A stretch of 64,000 nt of DNA from CAWDVK01 sp963805715 (GCA_963805715.1 CAWDVK010000006.1:62001-126000); one strand, 5' to 3'. Counted from the stretch's first letter, positions 1-8,792 are shown. A program made the numbers and translations. The notes: generated from the sequence alone by a model not told the origin.

Positions 1-1
1 G

Positions 2-493
2 CGGCTGCAGGACAGGTTCGCCGGGCGGATGTCCGGCGTGCTGGTCGAGCCCATGATCGCGGGCGGCACCGAGACCATCGTCGGCATCGTGCAGGAACCG
101 GTGTTCGGTCCCGTCGTGGTGTTCGGGCTCGGCGGGGTCGCTACCGAGGCGCTCGCGGACCGCGTCGCCCGTCTTGCTCCCCTGACCAGCGCCGACGCCG
201 ACGACCTGATCCGGTCGATCCGGGCAGCACCGCTGCTGCTCGGGCAGGGCGGCCAGCCCGCGGCGGACCTGCGGGCCCTGCGTGACACCCTGCTCCGGAT
301 GTCGCGGCTGGCCGACGACCTGCCGCAGGTCGCCGAGGCTGACCTCAACCCGGTGATCGCCCGCCCGGACGGTGTCATCGCCGTGGACGCCCGCATCCGC
401 GTGACCCGGGCCCGGCTGGCCGATCCGTTCCTGCGCCAGCTCCCGGTGCCGCGGCAGGAGGCCCGGCCAGCCGGACTGCCTCAGGATGCGTGA
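2..493 (+). CDS. C-terminal part of an ATP-grasp acyl-CoA synthetase (ADP-forming type)
   Basis: The reading frame is open from base 2, so the gene begins outside the window. The visible 163 residues match the end of the ATP-grasp subdomain of ADP-forming acetyl/acyl-CoA synthetases and protein acetyltransferase fusions. Typical elements are the VLVEPMI strand, the glycine-rich FGLGGVATE segment and the E-x-D-L-N-P motif near residue 118 (AEADLNPVIA), which in this family supports ATP/Mg binding. The family makes acyl-CoA from acid, CoA and ATP, or couples a GNAT domain to this fold. Which architecture applies cannot be decided because the N-terminal domains are missing. Confidence 0.8.
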   Translation, partial: RLQDRFAGRMSGVLVEPMIAGGTETIVGIVQEPVFGPVVVFGLGGVATEALADRVARLAPLTSADADDLIRSIRAAPLLLGQGGQPAADLRALRDTLLRMSRLADDLPQVAEADLNPVIARPDGVIAVDARIRVTRARLADPFLRQLPVPRQEARPAGLPQDA

Positions 494-541
494 CAGGCGG
501 GACGGCGGGCTGCCAATCCGGCTGGCCCGACCGCGGGCGGG

Positions 542-1012
542 TCAGCGCTTAATGATGACGGTCGTGACCGGGAGCCGGAACTTCCGCTCGGCCTGATGCG
601 GCAGGTCCGTCCCGAGCCAGCGCGAGATGGGCTGCGGCAGCGTGGCCACGATGATCTCGTCGAACTGCCGGTCGGTGCAGGCTTTCTCCATCGCCTCGAG
701 CGGCCCGGAGCTGCCGAGGTCGCCCTCGGCGGTGACACCGTGCTCGGCCAGGTCCGCCAGCGCCTCGCCGAGCCGTTCCCTGGCCTGCGCGCTCGCCTCC
801 TCGTCGGTGGCGGGACCGCGGTAGTTCGTCGCCCACCAGGCGAGGCTGGGCGGCAGCACGCCGGCGTCGTCCGGGATCTCGTAGTCCGCGGCGCTGGTGT
901 TGGGGACGAGCAGGTAGAACGAGATCGGACCCGACTCGATCCGCTGGCGGAGCTCGGCCCGCAGCTCGGGACTCAGTAACGTCCGGTTGGCGACGACAAG
1001 GCACCGGCGCAT
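542..1012 (-). CDS. Universal stress protein-like protein
   Basis: This 156-residue protein starts MRRCLVVANRTL and reads as an alpha/beta USP-type fold: an N-terminal strand (CLVVANRT), an internal acidic helix (ARERLGEALADL), and the C-terminal segment FDEIIVATLPQPISRWLGTDLP followed by the VTTVIIKR strand. The ISRWLGTDLP element is common in actinobacterial small USP-like proteins. The classical G-2x-G-9x-G(S/T) ATP loop is degenerate, so nucleotide binding is uncertain. An in-frame ATG at 1021 is an alternative start. It is divergent from the AlkA remnant, and the two genes' 5' ends are less than 40 bases apart. Confidence 0.7.
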   Translation of the reverse strand: MRRCLVVANRTLLSPELRAELRQRIESGPISFYLLVPNTSAADYEIPDDAGVLPPSLAWWATNYRGPATDEEASAQARERLGEALADLAEHGVTAEGDLGSSGPLEAMEKACTDRQFDEIIVATLPQPISRWLGTDLPHQAERKFRLPVTTVIIKR

Positions 1013-1049
1013 GATGACCATCCAGTTGGTCGCGGCCGTCCGCGTAACT

Positions 1050-1466
1050 ATGCGGTACCTGCCCAATGTAACGCGGCGGCGGACGGGCTGCACGGCCACG
1101 ACGGCGGCCGCCGGGCCGCCCCGGCTGCGCCGGCAGGCCGAGAGCCATTTCGCGGCGCTGACCCGCGCGATCGTGTACCAGCAGCTGGCCGGCGTCGTGG
1201 CGGCGGCCATCCACGGGCGCCTGATCGCCGCGCTCGGCAACGAGGTCACCCCGCAGCGGCTGCTGGCGCTGCCCGACGGCGCGCTGCGTACCGCGGGCCT
1301 GTCCGCAGCCCAGGCAGCGTCCCTGCGGGACCTGGCGGTCAAGGTGCTGGACGCGACGCCGACAGCGCGGGAGCTCAAGCCGCTCGGCGACCCGTACCGG
1401 CCGTACCGGTCGGTGCTGGCCTGGTACTGCCGGGGCATCCGGTCACGCCGGCGTCCGGCTCAGTGA
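1050..1466 (+). pseudogene. AlkA-type DNA-3-methyladenine glycosylase with the catalytic centre deleted
   Basis: The first part (HFAALTRAIVYQQLAG, then AALRTAGLSAAQAASLRDLAVKVLD) matches the start of the HhH-GPD domain of AlkA-like base-excision glycosylases. The last part (LKPLGDPYRPYRSVLAWYC) matches the extreme C-terminus of the same family. The two are joined in frame at about 1360. Roughly 70-75 residues that normally lie between them are gone, including the helix-hairpin-helix and the catalytic Asp. The protein therefore should not be an active glycosylase. The start is uncertain: ATG 1050 is used, and ATG 987 would overlap the stress-protein gene. Confidence 0.72.
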
Positions 1467-1762
1467 TCGTCCCAGTGACCCTCGTGACTCGCGTGCCGGT
1501 GCCCGTCGTGCACGTAGTCGGCGTGATCGCCATGCTGGACGGCGTCGTGCCCGCAGCCTTCGCCGTGCGCGTGCTCATGCCCGGCGTGCACATCGTGCGT
1601 GCTGCGCGTGCACTCGTCAGCATGGTCGCCGTGCGCGCGATGCACGTGCGAGTCGTGCGCGTAATCGATGTGGTCGTCGTGCTCGAAGGCCACGTGACCG
1701 CAGCCCGGGCCGTGCACGTGCGGATGATCGGCGTGCGGCTGATGCTCGGTTTCGGTAGTCAT
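1460..1762 (-). CDS. Histidine-rich, putative metal-binding protein with two tandem repeats
   Basis: A 100-residue protein in which about a quarter of residues are histidine, with many aspartates and little hydrophobic content. It consists of two related blocks, each of the form HxHGxGCGHxAxxHxDHxDYxHDxHxHxxH, beginning near residues 17 and 66, and ends in HWDDH. Such proteins are found in actinobacteria beside zinc or nickel transport genes and are presumed to buffer metal ions; no transporter is adjacent here. The start at 1762 (ATG) is preferred because GGGGAGAG lies four bases upstream; a GTG at 1765 is possible. Its 3' end overlaps the AlkA remnant convergently by a few bases. Confidence 0.8.
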   Translation of the reverse strand: MTTETEHQPHADHPHVHGPGCGHVAFEHDDHIDYAHDSHVHRAHGDHADECTRSTHDVHAGHEHAHGEGCGHDAVQHGDHADYVHDGHRHASHEGHWDDH

Positions 1763-2062
1763 CACACTCTCCCCGCGCTTGCGCGTCCCCCCGGATATGC
1801 CGCGTTACTGCTGGTTGCCGGGCAAACTGGCCAGCCAGCCGCCCTGCACATCCCACGATACCGAGATGCGCGCCGCAGCCGGCCCGTGAGCCTGCTGATC
1901 GCCGGTGACAAGCCGGCCTGCCCGGCGCCGGGAAACCCGCGGCTCACCGCTTGTCGATCTGGGCCCTTCCCGTTCGTCGTCTAGGTGCGCACCCGGCGGA
2001 TCGCGGATCCGGCGCGGGCATGCGCCGGGTGCCCTCAGCTGCGAGGGACGGGAGGGGCCGGC
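1763..2062. other. Intergenic region without a recognised gene
   Basis: About 300 bases between the divergent histidine-rich gene and the maleylpyruvate-isomerase-like gene. No convincing coding frame or strong hairpin is visible. It must contain both promoters, but no clear -35/-10 pair could be assigned. Confidence 0.5.
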
Positions 2063-2689
2063 ATGAAAGCTGCGGAAACCTGGAAGTACATCCATTCTGA
2101 ACGGGCCCAGATGGCAGACACCTGGACCACCCTGTCACCGGACCAGTGGGCCGCCCCTTCGTGGTGCGCGGGCTGGTCGGTCCAGGACACCGCCGGGCAC
2201 ATCCTGGCCGCCGCCGAGCAGACCCCGGCGAACTTCTACCGGGAGATGATCTCGGCCGGCTTCCGGTTCAGCGTCTTCGCCGACCGGGGCGCCAGGCGGG
2301 TGGCGTCCATCGGCCCCGAGGAGCTGATCCGCCGCCTGCGGGCGCGGACGTCGACGACCAATCACCCGCCCGCCCCGGTCATGGCCATGCTCGGCGAGAT
2401 CGTCGTGCACGGCGAGGACACTCGCCGGCCGCTCGGCCTGAAGCACGAGTCGCCCGAGGCGGCGCTGGTGGCGGTCGCCGACAGCTGGAAGAACTCGAAC
2501 CTCCTGATCGGCGCGAAACGGCGGATCACCGGGCTGCGACTGCGGGCTACCGACACCGAGTGGGTACACGGCGACGGCCCGGAGGTCCGTGGCCCGCTGG
2601 TCTCGCTGATCCTGGCGATGACGGGACGCAAGGCCGTCCACCCCGACCTCGCCGGCGAGGGCGTCGCCGCGCTCGCCGCGCGCCTCTGA
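2063..2689 (+). CDS. Maleylpyruvate isomerase family mycothiol-dependent enzyme
   Basis: A 208-residue protein with the DinB/MDMPI four-helix N-terminal domain. Visible signatures are the opening WKYIHSERAQMADTWTTLSPDQW, then PSWCAGWSVQDTAGHILAA (the His of AGHI is a usual metal ligand), and MLGEIVVHGEDTRRPLG with a second ligand-like HGED. Members use mycothiol for isomerisation or detoxification, but the substrate cannot be told from sequence. ATG 2063 is chosen because GGGAGGGG lies immediately upstream and homology begins there; the open frame extends further upstream without similarity. It is a single-gene unit. Confidence 0.82.
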   Translation: MKAAETWKYIHSERAQMADTWTTLSPDQWAAPSWCAGWSVQDTAGHILAAAEQTPANFYREMISAGFRFSVFADRGARRVASIGPEELIRRLRARTSTTNHPPAPVMAMLGEIVVHGEDTRRPLGLKHESPEAALVAVADSWKNSNLLIGAKRRITGLRLRATDTEWVHGDGPEVRGPLVSLILAMTGRKAVHPDLAGEGVAALAARL

Positions 2690-2919
2690 GCGGCAGCTCC
2701 CGGGGAATGAGCCGCTCCGGTCCGCGGCACTCGCGCGGGCCTGCGCAGGCCGGGCGGACGGCCGCGCTCCCCGCCCGCCCGTGAAAGCGCCCGGTACCCG
2801 CAGCGATCCCTGAACCCGGCGGGCTGGGTCGCTGACCGGCCCTGCCACCGGGCGGCACACGCGGCAGGCGCGCAGCTAGCATCTCCCGTACAACGGCAGC
2901 AGGGAGATGGCGAGCGACC

Positions 2920-3738
2920 GTGACGAAGACCGTGCTGGACCACGTGGCCGTGGGCACGCGCGAGCTGGCCGATGGCTGGGACCTGTTCGGCGGGCTGCTC
3001 GGCGGTTCCTGGGTCTACGGCGGTGATTCGCCCGGCTTCTGGTGGGGTCAGGTGCAGTTCCGCACTGGCCCGAAGATCGAGCTGCTCACGCCGACCGGGG
3101 GACCCGACGCTGCCTTCCTGGAGCGCTTCCTGGCCGCCCGCGGCGCTGGCCCGCACCATTTCAACTTCATCGCCGCTGACATCAGGACGGCACTGTCGCG
3201 GGTGCGGGCCCTGGGCATCGAGCCAGTCCAGGTCAGCCTGGACAGCGCGACCTGGAAGGAAGCGTTCCTGCGCCCCGCGGACGCCCACGGCATCGTGATC
3301 CAGATTGCCCAGCAGTCCGGGCCGCCGCCGGTGCTGGCGGCGCCCGCCCGGCTTCCGGCGCCCGGACCAAGGTCGGCCTTCGCCCTGGTCGAGCACTACG
3401 TGACCGACCTCGACGGTGCGGTTCGCCTCTTCGAGCAGGCACTCGACGGCGAGGTCGTCATCCGGCCGGACACCGCGGAAGCATCAGTGGCCGAGCTCGC
3501 CTGGCAAAACGGCGCACGGCTCCGGCTCCTCCGCGCAACCCCGGTCGCGGGCGGCGCGGAAGCGGTCGCTGACCCGGCAGCGGCAGTCGCCGGCGGGACA
3601 GGGCCGCGCCGCGGCGGCGGCCTCGGGCAGCTGCACTTCATGCGCGACGGGGCGCCGTTCAGCCCGGCTGACCGCGGCCACGCCGCCGAACTGGCCCGGC
3701 GCCTCGGGATATCGCTGCAGCTCGGCTCGGAGATCTGA
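2920..3738 (+). CDS. VOC (glyoxalase/dioxygenase superfamily) protein, two-module
   Basis: A 272-residue protein with a GTG start at 2920 and an AGGGAG ribosome site about 13 bases upstream. The first half carries a VOC module (VLDHVAVGTREL at the start, GPHHFNFIAADI about residue 75, HGIVIQIAQ near 120) resembling methylmalonyl-CoA epimerase-like or glyoxalase-like enzymes. A second, weaker VOC repeat begins near residue 150 (FALVEHYVTDLDGAVRLFEQAL). The metal ligands are only partly recognisable, so the reaction is unassigned. It is monocistronic. Confidence 0.75.
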   Translation: MTKTVLDHVAVGTRELADGWDLFGGLLGGSWVYGGDSPGFWWGQVQFRTGPKIELLTPTGGPDAAFLERFLAARGAGPHHFNFIAADIRTALSRVRALGIEPVQVSLDSATWKEAFLRPADAHGIVIQIAQQSGPPPVLAAPARLPAPGPRSAFALVEHYVTDLDGAVRLFEQALDGEVVIRPDTAEASVAELAWQNGARLRLLRATPVAGGAEAVADPAAAVAGGTGPRRGGGLGQLHFMRDGAPFSPADRGHAAELARRLGISLQLGSEI

Positions 3739-3787
3739 CCATCCCCGATCATGACTGAGTGGTTCGCCCGGGCTCGGGGGAACTGTC

Positions 3788-3802
3788 GTACCACTGTGCT
3801 AC
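3788..3802. promoter_or_regulatory. Dyad operator upstream of the toxin-antitoxin pair
   Basis: The 15-mer GTACCACTGTGCTAC is symmetric as GTA-n-CAC-n-GTG-n-TAC. It lies 9 bases before the GTG start of the antitoxin gene, where the promoter must be. This is the expected place and form for the site by which an antitoxin represses its own operon. The very short distance to the start suggests a leaderless transcript. Confidence 0.5.
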
Positions 3803-3811
3803 CGTCAGGAC

Positions 3812-4090
3812 GTGGCCGTCCGCAAGAAGCGTTCCATCTCCATGCCGCCCGACCTCGATGCCGACATCGCCGCCGCGGCAGCGGAGGCGGGTCTCAGCTA
3901 CAGCGCGTGGCTGGCTGCGACTGCCCGGAAGGAGTTCACGATCCGGGCAGGCCTGGCCGCGGTCAGCCAGTTCGAGCACGATAACGGCGCCTTCACGGCC
4001 GAGGAGATCGCCGACGCTGATGCCTGGGCCGCAAGGGCGATCGGGCGATCCGGCCAGGGTCGACCGAGCGCCGGACGGCGCAGCGCCTGA
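3812..4090 (+). CDS. VapB-like antitoxin
   Basis: A 92-residue protein, starting at GTG 3812, with a short N-terminal DNA-binding segment of ribbon-helix-helix type (KRSISMPPDLDADIAAAAAE, then GLSYSAWLAATARKE). An acidic linker follows (FTAEEIADADAW), of the kind that antitoxins use to wrap the toxin. It precedes a PIN-domain gene with a one-base stop/start overlap, the usual antitoxin-first order. A dyad sits just upstream, suggesting autoregulation. Confidence 0.78.
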   Translation: MAVRKKRSISMPPDLDADIAAAAAEAGLSYSAWLAATARKEFTIRAGLAAVSQFEHDNGAFTAEEIADADAWAARAIGRSGQGRPSAGRRSA

Positions 4091-4470
4091 TGGGCGTCAC
4101 CTACGACACCGGCGCGCTCATCGCCGCCGACCGCGGCGAACGGCGAACCTGGGCGCGGCACCGCGCCTTGCTGGGCCGCCGCGAAGTCCCGACCGTGCCC
4201 GCGCCGGTCGTTGCGCAGTCCTGGCGCGGATCAGCCCGGCAGGTCCAGCTGGTCCGGCTGCTCGCCGGCTGCGACGTCGAGGCTCTTGATGACGGCCGGG
4301 CGCGATCGGCCGGCGCCCTGGCCGCACGGGCCGCCGCCACCGACATCGTCGACGCGTGCGTGGTCGAGGGGGCCCTGCGCCGCCGCGACCTCGTCGTCAG
4401 CTCCGACCCTGACGGCCTGAAGGCAATCGCCTCCGCCGCAGGCCGCCGGATTGACATCGATCACCCCTGA
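4090..4470 (+). CDS. VapC-like PIN-domain toxin (ribonuclease)
   Basis: A 126-residue PIN-domain protein. The first acidic residue is in YDTGALIAAD near residue 6. A second conserved acidic motif is DIVDACVVEGALRR near residues 87-100. The third is in VSSDPDGLKAIA near 107-118. PIN toxins cut specific RNAs in a Mg-dependent way when the antitoxin is degraded. The first motif reads TGALIAAD rather than the common DTSVLI, a known actinobacterial variant. Its ATG shares one base with the antitoxin stop codon, so the two are translationally coupled. Confidence 0.8.
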   Translation: MGVTYDTGALIAADRGERRTWARHRALLGRREVPTVPAPVVAQSWRGSARQVQLVRLLAGCDVEALDDGRARSAGALAARAAATDIVDACVVEGALRRRDLVVSSDPDGLKAIASAAGRRIDIDHP

Positions 4471-4572
4471 CCGGGCGCCGGACGGCGCGGGCGGCCTGGT
4501 CAGGTGGTCGGCTCGGGCAGCACCTCGTTGAGGCAGCTGAGGGCGTTCAGGGCGCGCGGGCAGCCCGCAGCA

Positions 4573-4842
4573 GGTAGCTTCAAGCTGGTCGACCCGGACG
4601 GGCTGCTGGCCGAGGCCGAGTACGACCTGGGCATCCTGATGCGGGAAGACCCCGTCGAGCTGCTCGACGGCGATCCCTGGCGGCGCGCCCGGTGGCTGGC
4701 CTGGCGCTGCCGCCTCGATGCCGCCGCCATCTGGGAATGGGGCGCCGCCGAGCGGGTGGCGACCGGGCTCCTGCTGACCCAGATCGGCCTTCAGCCCGTC
4801 GGCCGGCAGATGCTCGCCGCTGCTGACCGCATCAGCGGATAG
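4573..4842 (+). pseudogene. C-terminal remnant of an APH(6)/hydroxyurea-type antibiotic kinase
   Basis: The frame encodes FKLVDPDGLLAEAEYDLGIL, then LDAAAIWEWGAAERVATGLL and QPVGRQMLAAAD. This is the C-terminal quarter of the streptomycin 6-kinase/hydroxyurea phosphotransferase family, including the DPDG segment that carries a catalytic Mg ligand. The N-terminal lobe, the P-loop and the HGDxxxxN catalytic loop are absent upstream, so the gene is a 5'-deleted remnant. It has no plausible start of its own. Confidence 0.72.
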
Positions 4843-4848
4843 AGCCCG

Positions 4849-5661
4849 TCACGGGGTCACGAAGTGATAGCCCTCGCGCAGCAGCCGGGGCAGGACGACG
4901 CGCAGCGCCGCCACGGTCTCGGAGCGGTTGCCCCCGCCGTCGTGCTCGAGGATGATCGAGCCGGGCTGGGTGGTCCGCATGATGGTGCGGATGATGCTGC
5001 TGGTTCCCGGCTGCGCCCAGTCGCGCGGATCGACCGACCAGTCCAGCGGCACCATTCTCATCCGCTCGCACTGCCGGATCACGGCGGGCGACCAGGCCCC
5101 GTAGGGAGCGCGGAACAGGCCCGGCTGCATGCCGATGGCCTCGTGAATGACCTGGCTGGCCAGCTCGATCTCGCTGTGCACGCGGTGCGCCGGCATGCCG
5201 GCCAGGTTGACGTGATTCCAGGTGTGATTGGCGATCTGATGGCCTGCCTCCGCCACCGCCTGCGCCAGCTGGGGGTAGGCCGCCACGTGCAGGCCGATCA
5301 TGGAGAACGTCGCGGTCACCCCGTAGCTCTCCAGCACCTGCAGCACCTGCGGCGTGTAGACCGGGTCGGGGCCGTCGTCGATGGTGAGCGCGATCGACCG
5401 GAAGGCGTCGTCGACGTAATAGAGCGGCCGGTCCAGCGGGTAAGCCGGGGCCGGTGGCGTGGCCGCCCGGTGCGGAGCCGCGCGGCGGTCCACGGGCCGG
5501 CTCGCTGACCGGTCAGCGGCCACCTGCTCCCGCGGCCCGGCCAGCAGACGCGGCGCCAGCGCGCCGGTCAGCGTGATAGCCCCGGTCGCCAGCAGCAGGC
5601 GCCGGCGCCGGACCGCGAAATCGGCCAGCGGTGCGTCATCGGAGAACGTGCGATCTGCCAT
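4849..5661 (-). CDS. Secreted or anchored polysaccharide deacetylase (NodB/CE4 family)
   Basis: A 270-residue protein. RRRR at residues 18-21 followed by a hydrophobic stretch to about 40 forms a Tat-like signal or anchor. The NodB domain starts near residue 88. Motif 1 is TIDDGPD at 93-99 (catalytic base and metal Asp), motif 2 is H146-x3-H150 in NHTWNH, and motif 3 is FRAPYG near 175-180. LDWSVDPRDW and ILEHDGGGNR complete the fold. Such enzymes remove acetyl groups from peptidoglycan or other N-acetyl polymers outside the cell. ATG 5682 is an alternative start adding seven residues. Confidence 0.86.
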   Translation of the reverse strand: MADRTFSDDAPLADFAVRRRRLLLATGAITLTGALAPRLLAGPREQVAADRSASRPVDRRAAPHRAATPPAPAYPLDRPLYYVDDAFRSIALTIDDGPDPVYTPQVLQVLESYGVTATFSMIGLHVAAYPQLAQAVAEAGHQIANHTWNHVNLAGMPAHRVHSEIELASQVIHEAIGMQPGLFRAPYGAWSPAVIRQCERMRMVPLDWSVDPRDWAQPGTSSIIRTIMRTTQPGSIILEHDGGGNRSETVAALRVVLPRLLREGYHFVTP

Positions 5662-5927
5662 CGGCACCCCGGCGCATTCCATTCCTTATCGCAGCGCGTA
5701 CAGACACGGCCCTGCAAGGTACGCCATCCATGTCATTCTGCAGGAATCACCCTGGCCGGCGAAGCAGGCCGGGCGGCGTGTCGCCGCCTGCCCGGGCCTG
5801 ATGGCGTGACCAGCCGGAAAACAGCTCAACGTCGCGGGCCAGGCCGGGGTAGACCGGCCTCACGGAGATGCGCGGCAGCCTGGCCGGCTGGCAGGCCTGA
5901 TTTCCGAAACGGCTACGGAGGCTGGCT

Positions 5928-6807
5928 GTGGACCGGACCGAGATAGGCCGCCTGGAGCAGCTGATTGACCGTGAGGTGAGGGCGCGGTTCCTTCCTGGCA
6001 CCGTGCTGCGGATCGCGGTGCTGCAGCACGGCGATGATCCGGTCATCGAGCCGGGCGACCTGCTGGTCCGGGTAGTCGTCGGCACGGCCGGCGCCGCCGG
6101 GGAAGGCGAGCAGTCGCTTCGCGCGTGGGCCGACGCGCACCAGGCCGGGATGCGGAAGTTCCGGCGGGAGCTGTCGCTGCGGCTTCCCCCGGCCCGGCTG
6201 CTGGAATTCACCGTCGAGGATCCCGGCGGATCCGGGCCCGCGCCACGGATTACGCTGCCGTGCGACGCCGCCGTGGCGGACGAGCCGGTGCCTGGCCGGG
6301 AGATCGCGGAGATCGCGACCGCGCTGGTCCGCACCCGGTACGTGTTCCCCGATCGCGGCGAGCAGGCAGCCGCGGCCATCGAGGCCAGGCGCGGCCGGCG
6401 AGTATGACGACCTCAGTGAGGCGGTGCTCGCCGAGCGGCTCACCAGCCAGATGTTCGAGATCTGCCGGGACAGGCACCTGCGGGTGCAGGCGCGCGGTCC
6501 CGCCCTGCCGCCCCCGGCAGAGCCGCCCGGCCGGGCCGCCCCGCAAGACCCGCGGCCGACCTCCGTCATGCCGATCAGCCCGACAATGACGATCGCCGTC
6601 CCCCGCGCCCGGTCCATCAGCCCGGTCACCGGGACGAACTGGGAAGGCACCGGCGTCATCCCCGACATCGCTGTCCCGGCCGCGGACGCTTACGACGTGG
6701 CCTACCGCGCGGCCCTGGAGCACGTGCTGGGCCAGGGCGCGCCGCCGCCCGTCACCGACGAGGCCCGCGCCGTGCTGGCTGAGCTGCCGCCCGCAAGCCA
6801 GCCGTAG
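5928..6807 (+). pseudogene. Broken S41-family peptidase gene with an N-terminal domain of unknown function
   Basis: A GTG start at 5928 has GGAGG six bases upstream. The first ~120 residues match nothing I recognise. From about residue 123 the text becomes the N-terminal helical region of S41 (tail-specific/IRBP-like) peptidases: EIAEIATALVRTRYVFPD. At about 6390 the frame changes by +1: GEYDDLSEAVLAERLTSQMFE continues in the next frame. The C-terminus (GTNWEGTGVIPDIAVPAADA) then follows after only ~50 residues. The catalytic core with its Ser and Lys is missing. The gene therefore has both a frameshift and a large internal deletion and cannot make a peptidase. Confidence 0.68.
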
Positions 6808-6810
6808 CGG

Positions 6811-6838
6811 CGCGGCAGGACTGGCGCGGCAGGACTGG
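6811..6838. repeat. Two tandem copies of a 14-bp unit
   Basis: CGCGGCAGGACTGG occurs twice in a row just after the end of the S41 remnant. It is perfect and non-coding. Confidence 0.9.
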
Positions 6839-6882
6839 CGCAGGAACGGGCCGCCGGGGTTTTCCCGGGCCGCCGCACTTTG

Positions 6883-6918
6883 CTCTTGCTAGATGCGCGG
6901 CTCTTGCTAGATGCGCGG
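6883..6918. repeat. Two tandem copies of an 18-bp unit upstream of the monooxygenase gene
   Basis: CTCTTGCTAGATGCGCGG is repeated exactly, ending 62 bases before the monooxygenase start. Each copy contains a TTGC...TAGAT stretch, so it could duplicate a promoter or operator element. No direct evidence of function. Confidence 0.85.
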
Positions 6919-6980
6919 ATTGGCGGTCAGAGTGGCTTGTGCCCGCAATAACGCGGGTCAATGACAACGGGAGCCCGGCG

Positions 6981-8792
6981 ATGACAGCTACCCTGCAACC
7001 GACCGAGGCCGCGACCGCGGTGGCCACCTGGCTGTCTGAGTTCGGGGACGCGCTGACGGCCGGCGACCCGGCCGCGGCGGCTGCCCTGTTCACCGAGGAC
7101 TGCTACTGGCGCGACCTGATCGCGTTCACCTGGAACATCAAGACCCTCGAGGGACGGGTCGCGATCGCCGCGATGCTCAGCGAGACGCTGCCGAGCGTGC
7201 AGCCAGGTGGCTGGAAGGTCGCTGACGGGGAGGAGCCCGCTGACGCGGGCGGCGTGGTGGAGTCCTGGATCGAGTTCGAGACGGCCGCCGGCCGCGGCCG
7301 CGGGCACCTGCGGCTGCGTGACGGCTCGTGCTGGACGCTGCTGACCACCCTGTACGAACTCAGGGGCCATGAGGAGCCGCAGGGCGCGAGCCGCCCGAAG
7401 GGCGCGGAGCACGGTGTGAACCGCGGCCGCGCGACCTGGCGGGAGCAGCGCGAGCGCGAGGCGGCCGAGCTCGGCTATACGGAGCAGCCGTACGTCCTGA
7501 TCGTGGGCGGCGGCCAGGCCGGCATTGCGCTCGGCGCCCGGCTCCGCCAGCTTGCCGTGCCCACGATCATCATCGACAAGCACAGCCGCCCCGGCGACCA
7601 CTGGCGCAGCCGGTACAAGTCACTGTGCCTGCACGACCCGGTCTGGTATGACCACCTGCCGTACCTGAAGTTCCCCGCGAACTGGCCGGTGTTCTCCCCC
7701 AAGGACAAGATCGCCGACTGGCTTGAGTCCTACACGAAAATCATGGAGCTGAACTACTGGCCCAGTACGGAAGTGAAGCAGGCCGCCTACAACGAGGCGA
7801 CCCGCGAGTGGACCGTGCAGATCGAGCGGGAGGGCCAGCCGATGGTGCTGCGCCCGGCGCAGCTCGTCCTGGCCACCGGCATGTCCGGCCGGCCCAGCCT
7901 GCCGTCCTTCCCCGGCATGGACCTGTTCCGCGGCGACCAGCACCACTCCTCCGCGCACCCGGGGCCGGATGCCTACCGGGGAAAGCGCTGCGTGGTCATC
8001 GGATCCAACAACTCGGCGTTCGACATCTGCGGCGCGCTCTGGGAGAACGGCGCGGACGTGACGATGGTGCAGCGCTCGTCCACGCACATCGTGCGCTCCG
8101 ACACCCTGATGGAGATCGGGCTGGGCGCGCTCTACTCCGAGCAGGCGGTCGCGGCCGGGATGACGACGGAGAAGGCGGACATGGTGTTCGCCTCCATCCC
8201 GTACCGGATCATGCACGAATTCCAGATCCCGCTGTATGAGCAGATGCGGGAACGGGACAAGGAGTTCTACGACCGGCTCGAGGCGGCCGGGTTCGAGCAC
8301 GACTGGGGTGACGACGGCTCCGGCCTGTTCATGAAGTACCTGCGCCGCGGCTCCGGCTACTACATCGACGTGGGCGCCGCGGACCTGGTGGCCAACGGGG
8401 AGGTGAAGCTGGCGTCTGGCCAGGTCGACCACCTGACCGAGGACGCCGTGGTGCTCAAGGACGGCACCCGGCTGCCCGCCGACCTCGTCGTCTACGCGAC
8501 CGGCTACAGCTCGATGAATGGCTGGGCCGCCGAGCTCATCTCCCGGCAGGTCGCCGACAAGGTCGGCAAGTGCTGGGGGCTGGGCTCGGACACCACCAAG
8601 GACCCCGGCCCGTGGGAGGGCGAGCAGCGCAACATGTGGAAGCCGACGCAGCAGGAGGCGCTGTGGTTCCACGGCGGCAACCTGCATCAGTCGCGGCACT
8701 ACTCGCTCTACCTCGCGCTGCAGCTCAAGGCCCGCCAGGCCGGCCTCCCCACGCCGGTCTACGGACTCCAGGAGGTGCACCACCTCAGCTGA
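6981..8792 (+). CDS. FAD/NAD(P)-dependent monooxygenase-like oxidoreductase with N-terminal SnoaL-like domain
   Basis: A 603-residue protein. Residues ~1-125 form an NTF2/SnoaL-like alpha+beta domain (FGDALTAGDPAAAAALFTED, typical polyketide-cyclase-like helix). The rest is a flavin monooxygenase. VLIVGGGQAGIALGARL is the FAD Rossmann motif; FRGDQHHSSAHPG resembles the FxGxxxHxxxY/F fingerprint; VVIGSNNSAFDICG is the NAD(P)H Rossmann motif; and LVVYATGYSS is the ATG motif before the C-terminus. The closest type is YUCCA/FMO-like oxygenases of small organic molecules. ATG 6981 follows GGGAG by nine bases. Confidence 0.85.
   Translation: MTATLQPTEAATAVATWLSEFGDALTAGDPAAAAALFTEDCYWRDLIAFTWNIKTLEGRVAIAAMLSETLPSVQPGGWKVADGEEPADAGGVVESWIEFETAAGRGRGHLRLRDGSCWTLLTTLYELRGHEEPQGASRPKGAEHGVNRGRATWREQREREAAELGYTEQPYVLIVGGGQAGIALGARLRQLAVPTIIIDKHSRPGDHWRSRYKSLCLHDPVWYDHLPYLKFPANWPVFSPKDKIADWLESYTKIMELNYWPSTEVKQAAYNEATREWTVQIEREGQPMVLRPAQLVLATGMSGRPSLPSFPGMDLFRGDQHHSSAHPGPDAYRGKRCVVIGSNNSAFDICGALWENGADVTMVQRSSTHIVRSDTLMEIGLGALYSEQAVAAGMTTEKADMVFASIPYRIMHEFQIPLYEQMRERDKEFYDRLEAAGFEHDWGDDGSGLFMKYLRRGSGYYIDVGAADLVANGEVKLASGQVDHLTEDAVVLKDGTRLPADLVVYATGYSSMNGWAAELISRQVADKVGKCWGLGSDTTKDPGPWEGEQRNMWKPTQQEALWFHGGNLHQSRHYSLYLALQLKARQAGLPTPVYGLQEVHHLS

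Noticed and set aside
4500..4570. Minus-strand end ...LNEVLPEPTT of a possible gene remnant
   Set aside because: It is only about 20 residues long and could not be tied to a family.
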